Shown here piece by piece: positions 18,236 to 27,987 of a DNA stretch of 34,683 nt (positions within the stretch are counted from its first letter, which is position 1; each line of letters begins with the position of its first letter). The translations under genes were made by a program, and so were the position numbers. Location: contig JAILDV010000045.1 of the NCBI GenBank assembly GCA_024688885.1, positions 1 to 34,683 of the forward strand, read 5' to 3'. Source of the DNA: Bacteroidaceae bacterium (GTDB lineage: Bacteria > Bacteroidota > Bacteroidia > Bacteroidales > Bacteroidaceae). A model generated the notes under the pieces. The model ran no database searches. It was not told the DNA's origin and was given only the letters and a program-made list of their open reading frames with translations.

Positions 18236-18273
18236 TAAAGGAGGGAAAGATTTATTGACCTCTCCCTCCTTTA
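18236..18273. terminator. Terminator hairpin downstream of the CE15-like gene
   Basis: An 11-bp perfect stem (TAAAGGAGGGA at 18236-18246 with its complement at 18263-18273) has a 16-base loop. It ends 26 bp from the stop of the convergent-facing esterase gene. The stretch 18056-18235 holds nothing else I recognise. Confidence 0.65.
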
Positions 18274-18298
18274 TATGAATGTATGTGTACCAATGGTG

Positions 18299-19558
18299 TC
18301 ACCACTTGATCCATTGACGATAATCATAGCGTGTCGGATAGTCCTCGGGTGCTATGCGTACAGTGGTGTTGGCTTCTTTACCCAAAAGGAACTTATCGAT
18401 GAAGGCTTCCACTTCGGGGTACTGCACTTCAGGAAGTTGGCAATGTCCATGACCTGCAACAATGGAATAGCCAATACGGTCGGCAATACCAAAGCGCTCC
18501 CACACCTTGATGGCTGCGTTGGCTGACACATACATGGATGGGTCAGCAAGCCACTCATAATCAGGATTGCCCAGCAACAACACGGCACGTGGACAACACA
18601 TGGCCACGAGTTCGTGACGGTCATGAGGGAGTCTGTTCACTTTCTCTTCACCGAAGTTCTCTTTCAAACTCTCCTTGAACCAGTTGTAATCTGTCTTGTC
18701 AAGGTTCTCTACATTACCCAATGTGCGTGAAACACGCCATGATGCTGCGCCACCGCCTCCAGGTTCCTGTGCGATGGTGAGGGCGACACGCTCATCGAAA
18801 GCACCACAGAAGAGTGCCATCTTGCCGGCATAAGAGCAACCTGTCACACCGATGTGCTTCATGTCAATCTTGGTCACTTCGGGACCTAATTTCTGCAATC
18901 CGTCGAGCAAGCGGCTGAAGCCCCATGCCCATTCGCTGTATGCACCATTCTCCTTCAATTCGGGATAAAGCTTGTCGAAGGCATAGTTGCCTCGTCCACC
19001 TCCTGCACCACGCCCCATCTGGGAGTAGCTGTTGACCTGACGCTCGTAGAAGACCATCATGGCGATGTTTCGGTCTGTAAACAACTTGCGTGGCAAGGCA
19101 TTGTTACTTGCACCAATGATGAGCGGATAAGGGGCTGTACCTTCTTTGGGATAGAAGATGGGGGTAGAGAGTGTCAGCACCTGTCCATTGACATGAACAT
19201 CAACGATGAGGGTGTCGCCCGACATGCGTGCATCGATGTCATCCATCGACACAGCGGGTTTCTTACCTATCTCATAGTGCTGAATCTGGTTGGCGATTTC
19301 CGAGCGACGCTGCTGCCACTGTGCCAAGTTCTTTGCTTCCTTTTTGCTATCAGCAAAGACAAAAGGATTGGGAAGTGTAGCCACATCAGGCATCTGGTCG
19401 GCTGTGCCATATTTGGGTTCGGCAAACTTTGCCCCTGTGTTTTCTACTGAAAAGACAAGTGGCATTTGATTCTTCTGTGCCAACATAGGCTGTGAGCACA
19501 CAAGACCCAGCAGGGAGAAGCACCCTCCCATAAGAGGGCTGATGAAAGATTTCTTCAT
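18299..19558 (-). CDS. CE15-like alpha/beta hydrolase (glucuronoyl esterase family), secreted
   Basis: Glucuronoyl esterases cut ester links between lignin and 4-O-methylglucuronate of xylan. The 419-aa protein has a signal peptide (residues 1-28, cleavage near M-L-A-Q). The esterase core follows: G-V-T-G-C-S-Y-A-G-K with nucleophile Ser242, the acid Glu265 in TIAQEPGGGGAASWR and the His at G-H-G-H-C (370-372). In characterised CE15 enzymes the nucleophile motif is G-C-S-R-x-G-K; here the Arg is Tyr243, so oxyanion stabilisation or substrate may differ. It is 79 bp downstream of the LacI-family gene on the same strand and close to the kdgK-eda genes, consistent with uronate use. Confidence 0.82.
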   Translation of the reverse strand: MKKSFISPLMGGCFSLLGLVCSQPMLAQKNQMPLVFSVENTGAKFAEPKYGTADQMPDVATLPNPFVFADSKKEAKNLAQWQQRRSEIANQIQHYEIGKKPAVSMDDIDARMSGDTLIVDVHVNGQVLTLSTPIFYPKEGTAPYPLIIGASNNALPRKLFTDRNIAMMVFYERQVNSYSQMGRGAGGGRGNYAFDKLYPELKENGAYSEWAWGFSRLLDGLQKLGPEVTKIDMKHIGVTGCSYAGKMALFCGAFDERVALTIAQEPGGGGAASWRVSRTLGNVENLDKTDYNWFKESLKENFGEEKVNRLPHDRHELVAMCCPRAVLLLGNPDYEWLADPSMYVSANAAIKVWERFGIADRIGYSIVAGHGHCQLPEVQYPEVEAFIDKFLLGKEANTTVRIAPEDYPTRYDYRQWIKW

Positions 19559-19637
19559 AAAGTAATAGGTTAGAAATAATTTGTTTTTGGTTTTTATATT
19601 ACGTTGATTGTCTGTTTATTGTTCGGTGTTTATTCAA

Positions 19638-20708
19638 CTAATCCTTATAAAAGTCAATATTCTCTTTTGTCAGCAACTCGATGGCCATGTAGTGGTCGCG
19701 TTTGATGTTCATCTTGAGCACACAGGAGTTGAACATGGAACGGAAGCAGTCAAGTCCCTGTGACTGAGGGTGCTGTGCTATCAGGAAGTCTGCTGACCCG
19801 TTCTTGATGCACTGCACATTAGCATCGATGGCATCATAGCCAAGCATCGTGACATGGGGATGCTGGGGCATCTCTGTTCGCAAGAAATCAGCGATGATGT
19901 GGATGGAAGAGTTGAAGCACAGGGCATGGCGTATTTCAGGATTCTTGGTGAAGAAATCGCGCATGATTTCCCGCATGCCCTCTTTATCGTACACATAGAG
20001 GTTCACATCCACAATTTCAATCTTGGGGTTATGCTCTGCCATGTACTGACGGAAACCCACCTCGCGGTTCATTTGCTGGCGACTCGCCACACGCCCTTCG
20101 CCCAGCACCTTGAAGAGTGCCATCTTCGTGGTTTTTGAATCGGCTGCCAACGACATGATGCGTCCAGAAAACGCACCACTCTGCAACGAGTCCTGTCCGT
20201 AGAAGATGCGGTGGTTGAACTCTGGCCAGTTGGAGTCGAGCAAGGCATAGGGAATGGCACGCTCATCCAGCTGAGCCGTGAATTTCGCCATGATGTTATA
20301 GTTGAAGATGGGACCAATGATGACGGTGTCAGGATTGGAGTCCAAGAGGCTTTGGCACTCGACTTTGAACGATTCCGTGTTGAACGGGTCATAACGGAAT
20401 ACCTTAAAGGAAATCTTGAAATCGTTGAAACGTCTCACACCATCGGTCAGACCATTCTCCACACGTGCCCAATAGCTATCCACCTCATGCATGGGCAGAA
20501 TGGCTGCAAATTGATGCACGCTGTGAGAGGCAAGTGCTGATGCGTAATGATTGGGGGTGTAATTGATTTCATCCATCACTTTCTGCACACGCTCCATGCT
20601 GATAGGCGACACATTGCCTCGGCCATGGATGATGCGGTCAACAGTGCCTACTGACACCCCTGCCCTTTCCGCGATGTCCTTAATACGAATCTTGGACGTT
20701 ATCTCCAT
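19638..20708 (-). CDS. LacI family transcriptional regulator
   Basis: The 356-aa protein starts with a LacI-type helix-turn-helix and hinge: IRIKDIAERAGVSVGTVDRI, then IHGRGNVSPISMERVQKVM. The effector domain resembles the ribose-binding type (Peripla_BP_4), with HQFAAILPMHEVDSYWARVENG and DTVIIGPIF. The recognition helix S-V-G-T-V-D-R differs from the common S-x-x-T-V-S-R and matches the subgroup of Bacteroidetes LacI regulators. It is divergent from kdgK and followed by the CE15-like gene, so it probably controls both in response to a sugar or uronate ligand. A 10-bp palindrome in its own leader (20751-20760) may be an operator. Confidence 0.94.
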   Translation of the reverse strand: MEITSKIRIKDIAERAGVSVGTVDRIIHGRGNVSPISMERVQKVMDEINYTPNHYASALASHSVHQFAAILPMHEVDSYWARVENGLTDGVRRFNDFKISFKVFRYDPFNTESFKVECQSLLDSNPDTVIIGPIFNYNIMAKFTAQLDERAIPYALLDSNWPEFNHRIFYGQDSLQSGAFSGRIMSLAADSKTTKMALFKVLGEGRVASRQQMNREVGFRQYMAEHNPKIEIVDVNLYVYDKEGMREIMRDFFTKNPEIRHALCFNSSIHIIADFLRTEMPQHPHVTMLGYDAIDANVQCIKNGSADFLIAQHPQSQGLDCFRSMFNSCVLKMNIKRDHYMAIELLTKENIDFYKD

Positions 20709-20750
20709 ATTTTATTTTATCTTCACTATCTATTTTTAGTCCCGAATCTT

Positions 20751-20760
20751 ATGCCGGCAT
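20751..20760. promoter_or_regulatory. Palindrome ATGCCGGCAT, candidate LacI-family operator
   Basis: ATGCCGGCAT is a perfect 10-bp palindrome with a central CpG-type core, as in many LacI-family operators, further bounded by CCGAAT and ATTCGG. It lies between the LacI gene's -7 box and its ATG, suited to autoregulation. Assignment is by position only. Confidence 0.35.
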
Positions 20761-20787
20761 TCGGAATCCGACTCAGGAAAAACTGTG

Positions 20788-20795
20788 CAAAGTTA
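20788..20795 (-). promoter_or_regulatory. -7 promoter element for the LacI-family gene
   Basis: The minus strand reads TAACTTTG followed by C, matching TAnnTTTG, 80 bp before the ATG at 20708. Confidence 0.55.
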
Positions 20796-20891
20796 ACGCT
20801 TTTTAATCATATAAAAATCTAAAAAGGGTAAAATTTCGCTGTCTATGTTTTTTTTGTAGGACAAAACAACTTTTTTCTCGCAAAAAAACCT

Positions 20892-20899
20892 TACATTTG
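20892..20899 (+). promoter_or_regulatory. -7 promoter element for the kdgK-eda-PFP operon
   Basis: TACATTTG followed by C matches TAnnTTTG, 88 bp before the kdgK ATG. The leader between contains GTGTG and CACAC arms (about 20913-20935) that could form a weak hairpin or operator. Confidence 0.6.
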
Positions 20900-20986
20900 C
20901 ATGCTAATTTAGCGTGTGGTTGGCTTATCACACACATTTTCTGAGAACAAACAGAACTACATAACAAGAAACATTTGAACTATCAC

Positions 20987-22009
20987 ATGGCAAAAATCGT
21001 AACTATGGGCGAAATTATGCTTCGCCTTTCACCAGAAGGAAACTATCGTTTCGTTCAAGCAGACAAGTTCAACATCATACCAGGTGGCGGAGAAGCTAAC
21101 GTGGGCATCAGTTTGGCAAACTTCGGACATGAGAGCGTGTTTGTAAGCAAATTGCCCAAGCATGAAATTGGACAGATTGCTGTCAACGCCCTTCGCAAGT
21201 ATGGCGTCAACACTGACTTCATTGCCCGTGGCGGCAACCGCATCGGACTCTACTATGCCGAGACAGGTGCCAGCATGCGCCCCTCAAAGGTCATCTACGA
21301 CCGCGCCAATTCTGCCATTGCAGAGGCAAAACCCGAAGATTTCGATTTCGACAAGATATTTGAAGGTGCCGACTGGTTGCACTGGTCAGGCATCACACCA
21401 GCCATCAGCGATGCTTCCGCAGAGTGTCTGCGCCAGGCATGTATCTCAGCTAAGAAGCATGGCGTGACCGTATCGTGCGACCTCAACTTCCGCAAGAAAT
21501 TGTGGACAAGCGAGAAAGCCATCTCCATCATGCGCCCTCTGATGCAGTATGTTGACGTGTGCATCGGCAATGAGGAAGACGCAGAACTGTGTCTTGGTTT
21601 CAAGCCTGATGCTGATGTGGAGGCAGGTGTGACTGACGCTGCTGGTTATGAAGGCATTTTCAAGGCAATGGCCAAAGAGTTCGGTTTCAAATATGTAGTG
21701 TCAACACTCCGTGAGAGTTTCTCAGCCACTCACAATGGTTGGAAGGCACTCATCTATGACGGAAAGGAATTCTATCAGAGCAAGCGCTACGACATCAACC
21801 CCATCATCGACCGTGTGGGTGGTGGCGACTCTTTCTCTGGAGGTCTCATCCACGGCTTGCTGACCAAGCCCACACAGGGTGAAGCATTGGAGTTTGCTGT
21901 GGCTGCTTCAGCTTTGAAGCACACCATTCCTGGAGACTTCAACCATGTGTCCATCGAAGAGGTGGAAGCGCTGGCAGGTGGCAATGCTAATGGTCGCGTT
22001 CAGCGTTAA
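20987..22009 (+). CDS. kdgK: 2-dehydro-3-deoxygluconate kinase (PfkB family)
   Basis: KdgK phosphorylates 2-keto-3-deoxygluconate to KDPG in uronate breakdown. The 340-aa protein starts at the ATG at 20987 (MAKIVTMGEIMLRL); an in-frame TTG 12 bp upstream is less likely. PfkB features are present: PGGGEANVGISLANFG near residues 26-43, the central C-D-L-N-F-R-K-K-L-W and the C-terminal RVGGGDSFSGGLIHGL, with the catalytic Asp in G-D-S. The usual G-A-G-D is G-G-G-D here, as in KDG kinases. Its position directly before eda makes the KDG assignment strong. A promoter and long leader precede it, divergent from the LacI-family gene. Confidence 0.92.
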   Translation: MAKIVTMGEIMLRLSPEGNYRFVQADKFNIIPGGGEANVGISLANFGHESVFVSKLPKHEIGQIAVNALRKYGVNTDFIARGGNRIGLYYAETGASMRPSKVIYDRANSAIAEAKPEDFDFDKIFEGADWLHWSGITPAISDASAECLRQACISAKKHGVTVSCDLNFRKKLWTSEKAISIMRPLMQYVDVCIGNEEDAELCLGFKPDADVEAGVTDAAGYEGIFKAMAKEFGFKYVVSTLRESFSATHNGWKALIYDGKEFYQSKRYDINPIIDRVGGGDSFSGGLIHGLLTKPTQGEALEFAVAASALKHTIPGDFNHVSIEEVEALAGGNANGRVQR

Positions 22010-22051
22010 AAACACAGAGTTTCGGATTAGAGTTTAGTTAAGTATTCATTT

Positions 22052-22732
22052 ATGGCAAAATTTGACAAGTTGGCTGTTATGGCCAAGATTGGTAGCACAG
22101 GCATGGTCCCCGTGTTTTACCACAAGGATGCAGAGGTGGCAAAGAAAGTCATCAAGGCTTGCTACGAAGGTGGTGTTCGTGCCTTCGAGTTCACAAACCG
22201 TGGCGACTTTGCCCATGAGGTATTTGCAGAGTGCGTGAAATTCGCAGCCACCGAATGCCCTGAGTTGGCATTGGGCGTTGGCTCTGTGGTGGATGCCCCC
22301 ACTGCTGCTTTGTACATTCAGTTGGGTGCTTGCTTCGTGGTAGGTCCTCTTTTCAATCCTGAGATTGCTCCTGTATGCAATCGCCGTCTCATCCCTTACT
22401 GCCCAGGTTGCGGTTCTGTAAGTGAGGTGGGCAAAGCACAGGAACTGGGTTGCGACCTCACAAAACTCTTCCCCGGTGATGTCTATGGCCCCGCTATGGT
22501 GAAGAACCTCAAAGCGCCAATGCCTTGGTCAAAAATCATGGTCACTGGCGGTGTGGCTCCTACAGAGGAAAACCTCACAGCATGGTTCAAGGCAGGCGTG
22601 TTCTGCGTAGGCATGGGTTCCAAGCTCTTCCCTTCTGACAAAGTGAAGGCAGGCGACTGGCAATACGTGACTGACAAGTGCAAGGAAGCACTTTGCTACA
22701 TTGAGGCAGCTCGCGAATCGCTCAACAAATAA
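22052..22732 (+). CDS. eda: 2-dehydro-3-deoxyphosphogluconate (KDPG) aldolase family protein
   Basis: KDPG aldolase splits KDPG to pyruvate and glyceraldehyde 3-phosphate through a Schiff base. The 226-aa protein shows MVPVFYHKD, then [15 protein letters not shown] with the catalytic Glu. The [10 protein letters not shown] block follows, and the Schiff-base Lys is in DLTKLFPGD. The C-terminal V-T-G-G-V-A-P motif binds phosphate. Compared with the E. coli motif E-V-T-L-R, this one reads E-F-T-N-R, as in the Bacteroidetes subgroup. It follows kdgK by 42 bp with no promoter between. Confidence 0.93.
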   Translation: MAKFDKLAVMAKIGSTGMVPVFYHKDAEVAKKVIKACYEGGVRAFEFTNRGDFAHEVFAECVKFAATECPELALGVGSVVDAPTAALYIQLGACFVVGPLFNPEIAPVCNRRLIPYCPGCGSVSEVGKAQELGCDLTKLFPGDVYGPAMVKNLKAPMPWSKIMVTGGVAPTEENLTAWFKAGVFCVGMGSKLFPSDKVKAGDWQYVTDKCKEALCYIEAARESLNK

Positions 22733-22773
22733 TTGACAATTTGATAATTATAACTATTAAAACATAACTTATT

Positions 22774-24414
22774 ATGGCAATTTCAAATCTTCAGAAAGCT
22801 CGTGCTGCTTATCAGCCCAAGCTTCCAAAAGCACTTCAGGGTCCTGTAAAGGCTGTTGAAGGTGCTGCCACTCAGTCTGTTGGTAATCAGGCTGAAATCA
22901 AGGAACTCTTCCCCAACACTTACGGCATGCCTGTCATCACATTCCAGCCAGGTGAGCCCGTTGCATTGGAACCATTCAACGTGGGTATCATACTCTCAGG
23001 TGGTCAGGCTCCTGGTGGTCACAACGTGATCTCTGGTCTGTTCGACGGTGTGAAGTCACTCAACCCTGCTAACAAGCTCTATGGTTTCATCCTTGGTCCT
23101 GGCGGTCTCGTTGACCACAAGTACATGGAAATCACTCCTGAGTTGATGGATCAGTACCGTAACACTGGTGGTTTCGACATCATCGGTTCTGGCCGCACCA
23201 AACTGGAGGAAGAGGATCAGTTTGAGAAGGGTATCCAGATTCTTCGCGAACTGAAGATTAAGGCACTTGTCATCATCGGTGGTGACGACTCTAACACCAA
23301 CGCTTGTGTATTGGCAGAGTACTATGCTGCCAAGAAGTATGGCGTTCAGGTGATTGGCTGTCCTAAGACTATCGACGGTGACCTGAAGAACGAGCAGATT
23401 GAGACTTCTTTCGGTTTCGACACTGCATGTAAGACTTACTCAGAGCTCATCGGTAACATCCAGCGCGACTGTAACTCAGCACGTAAATACTGGCACTTCA
23501 TCAAGGTGATGGGTCGTTCAGCTTCTCACATCGCCCTTGAGTGCGCACTTCAGTGCCAGCCTAACATCTGCCTCGTATCAGAGGAAGTAGAGGCTAAGGC
23601 CATGTCACTCGATGACGTTGTTACATACATCGCCACCGCTGTAGCTAAGCGTGCAGAAGATGGCAACAACTTCGGTACAGTGGTGATTCCTGAAGGTATC
23701 ATCGAGTTCATTCCAGCCATCAAGAAGCTCATCGCTGAGCTCAACGACGTGCTTGCATTGCCAGAAGCTCAGAGCATCAACAGCGGCAACGAACAGATTG
23801 AGTTCGTGAAGCGTCATCTCTCTAAGGAGAACCTCAACGTGTTCAAGTCACTTCCTTCTGATGTGGCTGCTCAGCTCGCTCTCGACCGCGACCCACACGG
23901 AAACGTGCAGGTATCTCTCATCGAGACAGAGAAGCTGCTCTCTCGCATGGTGGCAGACAAGCTCGCCATCTGGAAGCACCAGGGCAAGTATGTTGGCAAG
24001 TTCGGCACACAGCACCACTTCTTCGGTTACGAAGGTCGTTGCGCTGCTCCTTCTAACTACGATGCTGACTACTGCTACTCACTTGGCTACAACGCATCTC
24101 GCCTCATTGCCAATGGCAAGACTGGTTACATGTCTGTCATCAAGAACACCACAGCTCCTGCTGCTGAGTGGATTGCCGGTGGTGTGCCAATCACCATGAT
24201 GATGAACCTCGAGAAGCGCAATGGTAAGATGAAGCCTGTCATCCGCAAGGCACTTGTTGAGTTGGATGGCGCTCCATTCAAGTACTTCGCTGCACATCGT
24301 GACGAGTGGGCAAGAGAAACTGCATACGTATATCCTGGTCCTATCCAGTACTGGGGTCCAACAGAAGTGTGCGACCAGCCTACCATCACACTGAAGTTAG
24401 AACAGGCTAAGTAA
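22774..24414 (+). CDS. pfp: Diphosphate--fructose-6-phosphate 1-phosphotransferase (PPi-dependent PFK)
   Basis: This enzyme reversibly converts fructose 6-phosphate and pyrophosphate to fructose 1,6-bisphosphate. The 546-aa length is that of the long PPi-PFK group. Motifs are [17 protein letters not shown] (substrate loop), I-G-G-D-D-S-N-T, where the second Asp in place of Gly marks PPi rather than ATP use, [10 protein letters not shown] with the catalytic Asp, and K-V-M-G-R-S-A-S-H. It lies 41 bp after eda and shares codons favoured in highly expressed genes. Its stop overlaps the GH25 start (TAATG). Location with kdgK and eda suggests coordinated control of glycolysis and uronate flux. Confidence 0.95.
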   Translation: MAISNLQKARAAYQPKLPKALQGPVKAVEGAATQSVGNQAEIKELFPNTYGMPVITFQPGEPVALEPFNVGIILSGGQAPGGHNVISGLFDGVKSLNPANKLYGFILGPGGLVDHKYMEITPELMDQYRNTGGFDIIGSGRTKLEEEDQFEKGIQILRELKIKALVIIGGDDSNTNACVLAEYYAAKKYGVQVIGCPKTIDGDLKNEQIETSFGFDTACKTYSELIGNIQRDCNSARKYWHFIKVMGRSASHIALECALQCQPNICLVSEEVEAKAMSLDDVVTYIATAVAKRAEDGNNFGTVVIPEGIIEFIPAIKKLIAELNDVLALPEAQSINSGNEQIEFVKRHLSKENLNVFKSLPSDVAAQLALDRDPHGNVQVSLIETEKLLSRMVADKLAIWKHQGKYVGKFGTQHHFFGYEGRCAAPSNYDADYCYSLGYNASRLIANGKTGYMSVIKNTTAPAAEWIAGGVPITMMMNLEKRNGKMKPVIRKALVELDGAPFKYFAAHRDEWARETAYVYPGPIQYWGPTEVCDQPTITLKLEQAK

Positions 24415-25232
24415 TGCCCACTAAGCGAAAGACAACAAAACGTAAGAAAAAAGGCACACGACGAAACCCACTTCGCCGTGTGCCTTCTTATGTCCTATGG
24501 ACAGCGCTTGCCATTATCATCGTTGCCTACATCGCTTTCTTCTATAAGACCTTCGTGGGTCCCTACTCTTTTCGATGGAAAGCCCTTTACGGACACGTCA
24601 CCTACCCTGACGGGAAAGTGCGTGGTTTGGACATCTCCCACTATCAGGGAGACATCGATTGGAACAAGCTGCGCAATGCACAGATACAAGGCGCACCCGT
24701 CTCCTTTGTCTTCGTCAAGGCTACCGAAGGCACCAACATCTGGGATGAGAACTTCAACCAGAACTTTCACAATGCCAAGAAGAACGACATTGTGCGCGGA
24801 GCGTACCACTACTTCAGCCCCTCCTCCTCAGGCAAGGCACAAGCCAAGCACTTCTGCAAGATGGTGCAGCTCGACGAGCACGACCTGCCACCTGTGCTTG
24901 ACGTGGAGGAACTCGGCAACTGCACCCCCTCTCAACTCAGGCATGAGGTGCTGCAATGGATGGATTATGTAGAAAAGCACTATAGCGTCACCCCCATCCT
25001 CTACACAGGCTACAAATTCCGCACCTCCTATCTCAACACCCCCGACTTCGACCACTATCCCTATTGGATAGCCCACTACTACGTTGACACCCTCGAGTAT
25101 AAAGGTGAATGGGCTTTTTGGCAACACACCGATGCAGGCAGAGTCGATGGCATCAAAGGAGATGTGGACATCAACGTGTTCAAGGGTGACTACCAAGACC
25201 TCATGGACCTCACCATCCGGGAACAAGACTGA
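24414..25232 (+). CDS. Membrane-anchored GH25 lysozyme-like glycoside hydrolase
   Basis: GH25 enzymes hydrolyse the beta-1,4 bond between N-acetylmuramic acid and N-acetylglucosamine. The 272-aa protein has a very basic start ([18 protein letters not shown]), one transmembrane helix at about residues 26-46 and a GH25 barrel. The barrel shows R-G-L-D-I-S-H-Y-Q-G (catalytic Asp), FVFVKATEGT, GAYHYFSP, PPVLDVEELG with the catalytic Glu and PILYTGYKF. It appears to be exposed in the periplasm with an N-in anchor. The ATG overlaps the PPi-PFK stop, so it is translated from the same transcript, an unusual pairing of wall and sugar metabolism. Confidence 0.93.
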   Translation: MPTKRKTTKRKKKGTRRNPLRRVPSYVLWTALAIIIVAYIAFFYKTFVGPYSFRWKALYGHVTYPDGKVRGLDISHYQGDIDWNKLRNAQIQGAPVSFVFVKATEGTNIWDENFNQNFHNAKKNDIVRGAYHYFSPSSSGKAQAKHFCKMVQLDEHDLPPVLDVEELGNCTPSQLRHEVLQWMDYVEKHYSVTPILYTGYKFRTSYLNTPDFDHYPYWIAHYYVDTLEYKGEWAFWQHTDAGRVDGIKGDVDINVFKGDYQDLMDLTIREQD

Positions 25233-25275
25233 CCATCCGCTCATCTCCCCACCTTTTTTACCTCACCCTTTTCCT

Positions 25276-26076
25276 ATGCTTTACCTCTACGCAGACATTA
25301 CCATCACCCCTTACTCCGAAGTCACCTGCGATGTACTCACCGCCCTGCTCGGAGAGGTCGGTTATGATTCCTTCGAAGTGACCGACACGGGTATCAAGGC
25401 ATACATCCCCAAAGACCAATTCGATGAAGAGATTCTCAAAAGCACTCTTGCAGACATCTTCATCCCCGATGTAACGCTCACCTACATGCTCCACACTTTG
25501 GAGAACAAAGACTGGAACGCTGAATGGGAGCAGAACAGTTTTGACCCTATCCTCGAACGTGAATTTGGCATACGGCTCAATCCGCGCATGGCATTTGGCT
25601 CCGGTTCTCACGAAACCACCTACCAAATCACCTCCTTCCTCCTCAACGAAGATTTCACCTCCCAACGTGTGCTCGACATGGGCACAGGGACAGGTGTGCT
25701 TGGCATTGCCATGGCGATGCGGGGCGCTCAAGAAGTCGTAGCCATCGACATAGACCCCTTCAGTGTGGAGAACGCACGAGAGAACTTTGCCCTCAACCAA
25801 ATCAGCAACGCATGTGTCCTGCAAGGCGATGCCACCGCCATTCAGGGTGAGTTCCACACCATCGTTGCCAACATCCACAAGAACATCCTCACCAACGACA
25901 TGTCCACCTATGGGCAGCATCTCGCACCGCAGGGAAGACTCATCATTTCCGGTTTCTTCACCGAAGATGTGCCGGAGATGGAACTGACAGCCCGTCAGAA
26001 TCACCTTTCTCTCGAACAGACCTTCGAACGAAACAATTGGGCGGTCATGGTGCTTCGCAACAACCAGACCGACTGA
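25276..26076 (+). CDS. prmA: Ribosomal protein L11 methyltransferase
   Basis: PrmA trimethylates lysines and the N-terminus of ribosomal protein L11 using S-adenosylmethionine. The true start is the ATG at 25276 (MLYLYADITITPYSEVT); the frame is open further upstream into the GH25 gene but that part is a shadow. The 266-aa protein has an N-terminal substrate domain and a Rossmann methyltransferase with G-S-G-S-H-E-T-T, V-L-D-M-G-T-G-T-G-V-L (SAM motif I), V-A-I-D-I-D (motif II) and VANIHKNIL in the catalytic loop. It lies 43 bp after GH25 and is probably the last gene of the kdgK run. Confidence 0.94.
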   Translation: MLYLYADITITPYSEVTCDVLTALLGEVGYDSFEVTDTGIKAYIPKDQFDEEILKSTLADIFIPDVTLTYMLHTLENKDWNAEWEQNSFDPILEREFGIRLNPRMAFGSGSHETTYQITSFLLNEDFTSQRVLDMGTGTGVLGIAMAMRGAQEVVAIDIDPFSVENARENFALNQISNACVLQGDATAIQGEFHTIVANIHKNILTNDMSTYGQHLAPQGRLIISGFFTEDVPEMELTARQNHLSLEQTFERNNWAVMVLRNNQTD

Positions 26077-26184
26077 AGCCATTCGCAAGATGCACTTCAA
26101 CAAGGAAGGCTGGCACGTGTCGGAATATTAGTCCATTTTGATAGTTTCCGACCCTATCTTGACACATAATTCAAAAAAATGTGC

Positions 26185-26192
26185 TACCTTTG
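26185..26192 (+). promoter_or_regulatory. -7 promoter element for aspS
   Basis: TACCTTTG followed by C matches TAnnTTTG, 31 bp before the aspS ATG. Confidence 0.6.
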
Positions 26193-26223
26193 CAAAAAGA
26201 AATAACATAACACATATATAAAT

Positions 26224-27987
26224 ATGTATAGAACACATACAAATGGGGAGTTGAGACTCTCCGACACTGGCAAGCAAGTGACACTTGCCGGATGGGTACA
26301 GCGCACAAGAAAGATGGGTGCGCTGACTTTTGTTGATTTGCGTGACCGCTACGGCATCACACAGTTGGTGTTTAATGAGGAGACGAACGCTCCGTTGTGT
26401 GAACGTGCCAACAAGTTGGGACGTGAATTTGTGATTCAGGTGCAAGGAACGGTTGCTGAACGATACAGCAAGAACAAGAACATCCCGACGGGCGACATTG
26501 AAATTGAGGTGAGTGAACTGACGGTGCTGAATGAGTCTGTCACCCCTCCTTTCACAATTGAGGACAACTCTGATGGTGGCGATGACCTTCGCATGAAATA
26601 CCGCTATCTCGACTTGCGTCGCAATGCTGTGCGCAAGAATCTGGAACTGCGTCACAAGTTCTGCATCGCTGTGCGCAACTATCTCAGCAACCTCGGTTTC
26701 CTCGAAGTAGAAACTCCTATGCTGATTGGTTCCACTCCAGAAGGAGCACGTGACTTCATCGTTCCTTCACGCATGAACCCCGGACAGTTCTATGCCCTGC
26801 CCCAGTCGCCTCAGACCTTGAAGCAACTTCTCATGGTGGCAGGTTTCGACCGCTATTTCCAGATTGTGAAATGTTTCCGTGACGAAGACCTTCGTGCCGA
26901 CCGTCAGCCAGAATTCACACAGATTGACTGCGAAATGTCCTTCGTCACTCAAGAAGACATCATTCAGACCTTCGAAGGCATGGCAAAGCACTTGTTCAAG
27001 GAGTTGCGTGGTGTGGAAATTGAAGGTGATTTCCTCCGCTTGCCTTGGATAGAATGTATGAAGCGCTTCGGTTCCGACAAGCCCGACATGCGTTTCGGCA
27101 TGGAGTTTGTAGAGCTGGATGACGTGCTGAAGAAGGGCACCTTTGCCGTGTTTGATGATGCAGCCTACATTGGTGGTATCTGCGCCCCCGGCTGTGCATC
27201 ATATACAAGAAAGGACATTGACAAGCTGACTGAATGGGTGAAGCGTCCACAGATTGGAGCGAAAGGCATGGTGTATGCCCGTGTGCAGGAAGACGGCAGC
27301 GTGAAGTCTTCTGTCGACAAGTTCTATACACAGGAAGATTTGCAGGCATTGAAGGAGAAGATGGGTGCCAATCCTGGTGACCTCATCCTCATCCTCTCAG
27401 GTGCCGATGCCATGAAGACACGCAAGCAGCTGTGTGAGCTGCGTCTTGAGATGGGCGAACGCCTTGGTTTGAGAGACAAGAACAAGTTTGCCCTCCTGTG
27501 GGTGACTGAATTCCCGATGTTCGAGTGGAGCGATGAAGAGCAGCGTCTGATGGCGATGCACCATCCGTTCACACACCCGATGGACGAAGACATTCACCTG
27601 CTCGACACCGACCCTGCCGCTGTGCGTGCCGATGCCTACGACATGGTGTGCAACGGCATCGAAGTGGGTGGCGGTTCCATCCGTATCCACGACCCGAAAC
27701 TGCAAGCAAAGATGTTCGAGATATTGGGCTTCACTCCCGAGAAGGCAGAGGAGCAGTTTGGCTTCCTCATGAATGCCTTCAAGTACGGTGCACCTCCTCA
27801 TGGTGGTCTTGCATACGGACTGGATCGTTGGGTGAGCATCTTCGCAGGGCTTGATTCCATCCGCGACTGCATCGCCTTCCCGAAGAACAACAGCGGACGT
27901 GATGTGATGCTCGATGCACCATCGTTCGTTGACCAGAAACAACTGGATGAGGATTTCATTGCACTCAATCTGCCTGTTGAGAAGTGA
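26224..27987 (+). CDS. aspS: Aspartate--tRNA ligase
   Basis: AspS charges tRNA-Asp with aspartate. The 587-aa length is that of the bacterial type with the GAD insertion domain. The N-terminal OB-fold anticodon-binding domain contains [20 protein letters not shown]. Class II motif 2 reads [20 protein letters not shown] and motif 3 [11 protein letters not shown] near the C-terminus. The GAD domain lies in between, at about residues 280-420. The gene has its own promoter, and its stop codon overlaps the first heptad of a repeat array (27986-28020). Confidence 0.98.
   Translation: MYRTHTNGELRLSDTGKQVTLAGWVQRTRKMGALTFVDLRDRYGITQLVFNEETNAPLCERANKLGREFVIQVQGTVAERYSKNKNIPTGDIEIEVSELTVLNESVTPPFTIEDNSDGGDDLRMKYRYLDLRRNAVRKNLELRHKFCIAVRNYLSNLGFLEVETPMLIGSTPEGARDFIVPSRMNPGQFYALPQSPQTLKQLLMVAGFDRYFQIVKCFRDEDLRADRQPEFTQIDCEMSFVTQEDIIQTFEGMAKHLFKELRGVEIEGDFLRLPWIECMKRFGSDKPDMRFGMEFVELDDVLKKGTFAVFDDAAYIGGICAPGCASYTRKDIDKLTEWVKRPQIGAKGMVYARVQEDGSVKSSVDKFYTQEDLQALKEKMGANPGDLILILSGADAMKTRKQLCELRLEMGERLGLRDKNKFALLWVTEFPMFEWSDEEQRLMAMHHPFTHPMDEDIHLLDTDPAAVRADAYDMVCNGIEVGGGSIRIHDPKLQAKMFEILGFTPEKAEEQFGFLMNAFKYGAPPHGGLAYGLDRWVSIFAGLDSIRDCIAFPKNNSGRDVMLDAPSFVDQKQLDEDFIALNLPVEK

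Noticed and set aside
20709-20986. Riboswitch in the kdgK leader
   Set aside because: Only a weak GTGTG/CACAC pairing is present; no known riboswitch core was recognised.
25258-26103. 281-aa open frame opposite prmA
   Set aside because: It is a shadow of prmA with no recognisable domain.
26092-26133. Short frame M-H-F-N-K-E-G-W-H-V-S-E-Y between prmA and aspS
   Set aside because: Thirteen codons with no promoter or homology I recognise; could be the tail of a lost gene but there is no support.
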